This document shows, one piece after another, positions 58,390-64,000 of a stretch of 64,000 bases of DNA (its first letter is position 1; each line of letters begins with the position of its first letter). Made by a program: the position numbers and the translations under genes. The DNA lies in the NCBI RefSeq assembly GCF_024868665.1, contig NC_079906.1:13206807-13270806 (forward strand), given 5' to 3'. The DNA comes from Triplophysa rosa (taxonomy: Eukaryota > Chordata > Actinopteri > Cypriniformes > Nemacheilidae). The notes under the pieces are model-generated. The model did no database searches and was not told where the DNA came from. It saw only the letters and a list, made by a program, of their open reading frames with translations.

Positions 58390-60477
58390 TCAAATGTCCT
58401 TGTGCATCCAAAAGATGGGCAGACCTCTGTTGTCAGTGTATGGAGTTTGCTTCAAAGTCTGATTAACTGGAGTCCAAGACAAGGGAGGAGGAGATGGAGG
58501 GGGTGGATGGGCAGAGGTGGAGTTAGGAGGGAGTGGTGGAGGTGGAAAATGGAAAGGTGTAGTTGGTGCACAATTCTTTAGCAACTTCAAGGACAATTTA
58601 TCACCATCACTCTTCAACTCTCCCTCCATTTCTCCTTTCTCTTCATTCTCTGCAGTCCTACAGAATTTGTGCAGCACCTCCATAGGCATGAAGGAGGCCA
58701 GTGTTCCAACACTTTGGACAGGTTTGGACAGCACAAACCCCATGTGGGCATAAAAATGTTGCTTATCATGGGTGGTTAGGCACAATCGGGTACAGCCCCG
58801 CCCCTTGGCATATCGTTCTACACCCTCCATAAGGATGCGGCCATATCCCTTCCCTCGCAGTGTGCTACACACCACAACTGACTCCACGAACAAGCTACGG
58901 CTCCCCAGTACACGGGACAAACGGGCGTGGCCAATTAGCTTTTCGTCTTGACTCCGCCTCTCCCCCTTAAGTAGGAGGAGACACAAAGGATAGTTGTAAC
59001 TCGATTGGCGGAGGGAGTGAATTCGCGCTCCCATGCTGCGTTGCCATTGGGCATTGAGTAGCTCTGCACACATTTCCTCCAAGTCCCAGCGGTCATGAAG
59101 AGGTTCAATTCGAACAACTGCGCCACCGACGACATCATCATCACACCTGTACACACGCCAAGGGCAGGAATCAACATAGAGGTCAGTCAGTCTTGCTTTA
59201 AATACCACATGACTGAACAGTTGTTGAGTTGTTACTGAAAAAATTAAAGTGATTAGCAGAACAACTTCATTTGCTGTACAAATAAAACAATAAACAAATA
59301 TGACAGAGATCCATCCAGCCTGACAAGTGTTGCAGTGGATTATTGGAGAGTAGAGATGGATTTGAAAACCACAACATGACACACACAATCCTTGTAGCAA
59401 CAGTTGTCCGTTATTTTCAACACTAGCAGTTTAGTGGTTATCAAGACATCCACTTTTCATCACAAGCAAATGCTAGATTCATAGATTCAAAGCAAATTAA
59501 ATCTCCAACATACTTCCGTGCACTATGAGTGACAGTTTCTTTTATCACAGCGTTAAAGGAACAAACACAAGCAAAAACAATGACAAAAGCTCATTTCATG
59601 AGTAGATTTCTTTCAAAATATAGTACAACAAATAAACACATTCATCTGATAAAGTTAAAATAGCTGAGGAAACTGTGGTTTGTATGTGTGGCAGTTGGGT
59701 TTTCTGAATGTGTGATACCCTCTGCTACACTGTGTTTGGCTTCATTCTGATGTGAAATTTAATTGTAGCGAAAAATGACTGATGATGTCTAGGGATGTAA
59801 GACAATTAATTATTAAGTTAGATAAATTACTAAACAACGGTTTAGACGCATACAGAAATTAGCAACATCTTACACAGGCATATAGGCAATTCAATGCAAA
59901 GGTCAACCTTACCATGAAAAGTCTTTATCAAAGGTTTTCACCATACTGATAGCTCAGATGTCAATATTTAGTTAATACCCATGTAAAGTCCGTTTTAAAG
60001 ATTTACAAGCATTTTTTATTTTTAAATGTTTGTGCATTTTAATTTACAGAAACCCTGCAAAGTATGTCGTCTCTCAAAACCCTGTTCTTTTTGTCACATC
60101 CATGATGCGTGTTTAGTTCCCTTTTTTTAAATTGAAAAGTTGTGCATAGACTCGTATTTTTCCAGGCTTACAGGAAAATATATAAGAGATGGCTCAATAT
60201 ATTCATAGTAAACACATTCTCTGCGAGTAAATATGTCAGGTTTTGACTGAAAATGTTACATTCATACCGCTGGAATCTCCCATAACAAGTCAGATTAAAC
60301 GCGACAACTGTACAAAACATTCAGAACTCTGTTAAGCAACCCAAATAACCATCACATTTATCACAATAAAACACACAAACAAAATACATCTGCCAAAGTC
60401 ACCAGTTTAGTTTGTGTTGAGAAATAGCCTCACCTGCAGAGTTTAGAGACAGAGTTAAGTTTCAAAACGCTCTTCAT
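58390..60477 (-). CDS. naa80: N-alpha-acetyltransferase 80 (actin NatH), two coding exons
   Basis: GNAT-family enzyme that acetylates the acidic N-terminus of processed actin using acetyl-CoA. The main exon is certain. It shows an RIHSLRQSS block, the GHARLSRVL block, the acetyl-CoA loop RGKGYGRILMEG (Q/R-x-x-G-x-G form), LCLTTHDKQHFYAHMGF, a Pro-rich segment with PPPPLPP and PPPPSPPP runs that in human binds profilin, and the C-terminal GLPIFWMHKDI shared with human. The frame from 59400 has no plausible start inside the conserved part. I join exon 60477-60434 (MKSVLKLNSVSKLC) to 59212-58390 through TTCAG at 59213, giving 867 bp (288 aa). This first exon is inference. A possible polyadenylation signal sits at 58196-58201. 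Confidence 0.85.
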
Positions 60478-61499
60478 GCAACTGAGGGTTAAAATCAGGA
60501 AGCAAGATGCTTCAATGATGATGATGTAAAAGCTTAGTCTGACCTGGGATCTGTTTGGCCAGCTTTCATGTTTCACCAGTTAGTGTTCTTTTTAATGAGA
60601 AGAGGCTGGCTGTAGATCACTAATGAAAAGGAAGCTGCCTTTAACAGCTTTTTTTGTCTTGAGCAAGTGTGAAATGCTGAGAAATGTGTGGGTTTGTCAG
60701 AGGTTTGAAGGACCTACTATGGAGAAAAGCGGTATTCTTAACTGCGTTGTGACACGTATACAAAGTGGATGCAGCTTATAGGTTTACGGATCAAAACAAA
60801 CTTAAATTTAAGTAGGACAGTATGCTTTTTCACGCTGACATGATTCACAGCTAAACAAATTGAAATTTTGAATCGGTGTCTAGCGTTGGGGGCAGCAGGT
60901 CTCACACCCGCGATTCATTCATTCGCCACAGGACGAGCTATATGTTTATTTGACATTCTGAGCATGGCAAGAACGTATTTTATATGATCATCACTGGCTT
61001 GCATCTTTAAAATGAATTAACACCATGCAGGAACACGAAAAACAAAACGTGAACAGTGCTGACCACGTATAAACCCGGCAATTCAGAAAAGTCAAAACAT
61101 ATACAACCCCAGCAATAAGGCTAGGAGGAACTTGTTCGCATGCTTGTAAGAGACACGAGCATTTTTATTTTCTAGTTAATCACTTGAACTTGATTTTACT
61201 GATACCTACATGCTGATAACGTTCACGCTGGCACAGCCGAAAGAGCAGCTGTCTTTGAAACTCCGTCTTCTTCTAGTGGGCTAGTGAAACGGATCAAAGC
61301 ACAACGTAAGGCGATTTACTGCCACCTACTGAACACGTTCACTTCCAACACTAAACATATCAGGGATCAAAATGAATTAAAAAAGCAATTTATATACCAA
61401 ATGTTTTTTTAAACATATAAATGTGACACTTGTCCAGTTTATGAGATGGCATTTTTGTCATAAGAAAACCAGAGAGGAGGTCAACATGATTACTACATA
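60478..61499. promoter_or_regulatory. naa80 5' region
   Basis: Upstream of the inferred first coding exon. 60880-61330 has scattered CpGs and may hold the promoter or an untranslated exon. No splice-supported exon could be fixed. Confidence 0.3.
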
Positions 61500-62572
61500 A
61501 AGAAAATCAGGCCGTTCCTGTCGGAGCATGCCCCTCAGCTGCTAGTCCAAGCTCTGGTCGTATCAAGACTGGACTACTGCAATTCTCTACTGGAGTACTG
61601 GTCAGCCTTCCAACCAATGCAGTCAAGACCTTGCAAATGATCCAGAATGCAGCTGCACGTCTAGTTTTCAATCATGTAACACTGATTTCACTTAGGCCCT
61701 TTTCACATGACGTCACGCATCTTCTGAAGCAGTGTTTGCTTACTTCCGCCAGTGCTACTTCTCTGCGGGAGATGTAATGTTATCTCTTTTACTTGTTTGT
61801 TAGTGAAGTTTCAGCGGTTATTTTTTCCTCATGACACGATTAAAACTTCTTCCTGGTTTTTACCGGCAGCTTGCATCCATTGTGTTGCACTACTGCCATC
61901 TGCTGGTGATCGTCAACTTCTCTATTTAGTCAAGTCATATTCTTGCTATAAGTCCTGTAGCTAGATTTCAGTTGTTTTTGTTAAACATACCTGCATTTTA
62001 CTAAGAAATCTCCGGTATGATGGCGAACCGGAACTTGGAATACACTGTTTTGCGAAACGCGGAAGTTAACTGACGTCATTGAGAAAACGGTCTCGCTCGC
62101 ATCAAGTTTAAATCTCTGACACTGGCCTTCAGAACGATGACGGCAAATTCGCCCATCTACCTTAACTCAGTGCTCCAGGTCTACATCCCCGCCCGTCATC
62201 TTAGGTCTGAAAATGAGCGACGCCTGGTTGGCAGGCACCAAATCGCTTGCAAAAACCTTTACTCATTCGGTTCTTCTGTGGTGGAATGAACTGCCAGCCT
62301 CCATCCGAACTGCAGCATCCTTCACAACTTTCAAAAAACAGCTCAAAACATATACCCGTTCCGCATTTATTTGACTAACCAATGTTTGTCTATAAAAAAT
62401 AAAATGATCTTGTTTTTCATTCTCTCCTTTGCTTACTCCAGCTTTAATCCCCCTAGTAGCATGGCCTTGTAAACTAACGGTACTGTTTAGCGTGTTGACA
62501 AAATGTTTGCTCTCCAACTTGTAAATCGCTTTAGACAAAAGCGTCTGCCAAATGAATAAATGTAAATTAATG
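61500..62572 (+). mobile_element. L2-type LINE 3' fragment, split by a later insertion
   Basis: Two parts, about 61500-61691 and 62096-62572. Translation gives pieces of the C-terminal part of L2-clade ORF2: LDYCNSLL, LQMIQNAAARLVFN, then after the interruption IKFKSLTLAFRT, YIPARHLRS, VVEWNELPASIR and FKKQLKT. The 3' end is the fish L2 tail (CGCTTTAGACAAAAGCGTCT followed by GCCAAATGAATAAATGTAAA). 5'-truncated, with frameshifts; not active. Confidence 0.9.
61692..62095. mobile_element. Non-autonomous DNA element nested in the L2 fragment
   Basis: It sits exactly where the L2 coding sequence is interrupted. Its ends are imperfect inverted repeats: AGGCCCTTTTCACATGACGTC at the left, and AGACCGTTTTCTCAATGACG reading inward from the right. 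It has no transposase frame. Two TGACGTCA-like palindromes lie in the termini. The exact boundaries may be off by a few bases. Confidence 0.65.
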
Positions 62573-63235
62573 TACTATGGTGACACGCCATCTAGCGGAC
62601 GACGTTTAATTCAGAGAATAAGGAAATAAATAATACAAGAAAATAAATCCAGTATTCATCAATTGTTGTGAAAATTATAATAAACATTTGCCATTGTTAA
62701 CTCTACTAAAAAAACTAATGACAATGAATTACAATACACTGCAATAATTTTTCCACATTATTCTCTGACAATACTGGAAAAAATCCCTTAGGCCATCACC
62801 ACTTTTGTCAGGGTTAATAGAAACACTGGCGCATGCTTCAGTGTACTACCCTTTACCCTAACAAACTGCCAAATATAAGATCCAGTCATTTCCTTGAAGA
62901 ATAAATACTTACCCACCCCAAATAAATGCAGACATCCTGATTTATCCAAAGTTTATTAAAAGAACAATCAGTAAATGCTGTAACTAGCCAACTCTCAGAG
63001 GTGATAACCAACTAACAATAACCAGCTACAACCCTAAACAAAAATAAAATACTCCATTCCAAAACACTTTCATGGTGCCTCCGTTCCAAGGTTTACAAAC
63101 ACAAAACTGATTCCTGACATTTAAATGGCACTGTTCCTGTAATTACAGACGGAACCTTTCGGCACGCATACGCACACACTCGCACACAAAAACATTCGCA
63201 ACATAGGAGTCCCAGCAAGTTACCAAAATGTCTGC
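62573..63235. other. AT-rich intergenic stretch
   Basis: No gene seen. It contains a short ACACTGGCGCATGC block but no bounded repeat. This may be DNA beyond the 3' end of a minus-strand gene to the right. Confidence 0.5.
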
Positions 63236-64000
63236 TTTATTTTATTTTTCAGGACTCATTCATAAAGGCTAAAGGGAAAATATGTACTAGATTCTGTCTC
63301 GCATCCTCCAATCAGTGGGGCGGTGTAACAGCGAGACAACCTTCAACAAAATAATATAATAGTAATCATAATGATGATGATAATAATAGTAATACATTAA
63401 TCAATACTACGTGGAGTTGAGAAGTGAGAAAAATCGGTCACTGTGGATACCACCAGCAAAAAACTTTTATGCACCAACAGCAGGGAAGAAAACAGGTCAT
63501 ATTTAAAGTCAAGAGTTTATCAAAGCTTTGCATTATCATAAAATGCTCTAAAACTGTAAATTTTTGCGCTTTTTTGCATTTTTTTATTGAAAGATATCAA
63601 CTTTTTCTTGTTTAAACATAGATTTTTGTTTTTTTTATCTCATCTCTTTTCTTTGTTGTGACTGTAGATGACCATGATGAAGGCTGAGTCCTTGGCTGGG
63701 GATTTTTGGTGTAAGTGAATGTGTGTTGTGTGTACATGTCCTCTCCAGGCTCAGGCTGTGGTTGCTTCAGGGTCACAGCAGTTAGGTTAGTAATGCTTGT
63801 TTCAGACTGAGCAGCTGACACAATGACAGTAGACATGTGCGTTGTGTGCATGTGCAAGGTATGATTTTAAGTGTGTGTTGTTTGGAATATGAGTGCGCAT
63901 AAAAAGGAATGTGTGCCTACAAAATGTCTGTGTGTAACCTATGTGTTGTATTTTGTGTGTGTATGTGTATGTCTAAGGCACGGCCACGTCTATCTCAGTC
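63236..64000 (-). other. Possible 3' UTR and last codons of a further minus-strand gene
   Basis: At the right edge the minus strand reads an open T-E-I-D-V-A-V-P followed by TAG (stop at 63976-63978). Potential AATAAA signals on the minus strand lie at about 63237-63246, which would give a 3' UTR of about 730 bp. Too little coding sequence is visible to name the gene, and chance is a real alternative. Confidence 0.2.

Noticed and set aside
59213..59400. Extended N-terminus of naa80 from the in-frame ATG at 59400
   Set aside because: The sequence is hydrophobic and intron-like, and contains a good splice acceptor at its end; a spliced start fits better.

Overview
The window looks like nuclear DNA of a cyprinid-type teleost. 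It is AT-rich, the genes are split into many short exons with GT-AG introns, simple repeats are abundant, and the mobile elements are those typical of zebrafish and carp: hAT, Tc1 and foldback elements, tRNA-derived SINEs and an L2-type LINE. Exon coordinates below were read by eye from protein similarity and splice sites. The reading phases join without a break in every model except where stated.

Layout. Positions 1-29.6 kb hold no gene I can support: unique intergenic (or very long intronic) DNA carrying microsatellites and several well-bounded transposons. Positions 29.6-60.5 kb are a compact gene block: apeh (-), an uncharacterised zinc-finger gene (-), ifrd2 (-), amt (-), lsmem2 (+), hyal3 (-) and naa80 (-). 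The last 3.5 kb holds an L2 LINE fragment and possibly the extreme 3' end of another minus-strand gene. In human, APEH, AMT, IFRD2, LSMEM2, HYAL3 and NAA80 all lie in 3p21.31, so the block is conserved synteny in compacted order, and this supports the assignments of lsmem2, hyal3 and naa80.

The genes do not form one pathway. APEH trims N-acylated peptides, NAA80 acetylates processed actin N-termini, AMT is the T-protein of the mitochondrial glycine cleavage system, IFRD2 is a ribosome-binding translation repressor, HYAL3 is a hyaluronidase-family protein, and LSMEM2 is a small single-pass membrane protein. amt and lsmem2 are divergent across less than 0.5 kb and may share a promoter. lsmem2 and hyal3 converge. 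hyal3 and naa80 are in tandem.

I found no convincing new biological system. The best items for a second look are a 1.14-kb foldback element with arms of several hundred bases inside an apeh intron, three hAT-type insertions with perfect 8-bp target duplications (one keeping a decayed zinc-finger-like piece), a near-perfect 64-bp-arm hairpin just 3' of amt, a possible frame-preserving cassette exon in ifrd2, a GC-AG intron in the zinc-finger gene, and a 51-bp duplicated segment next to one hAT insertion.
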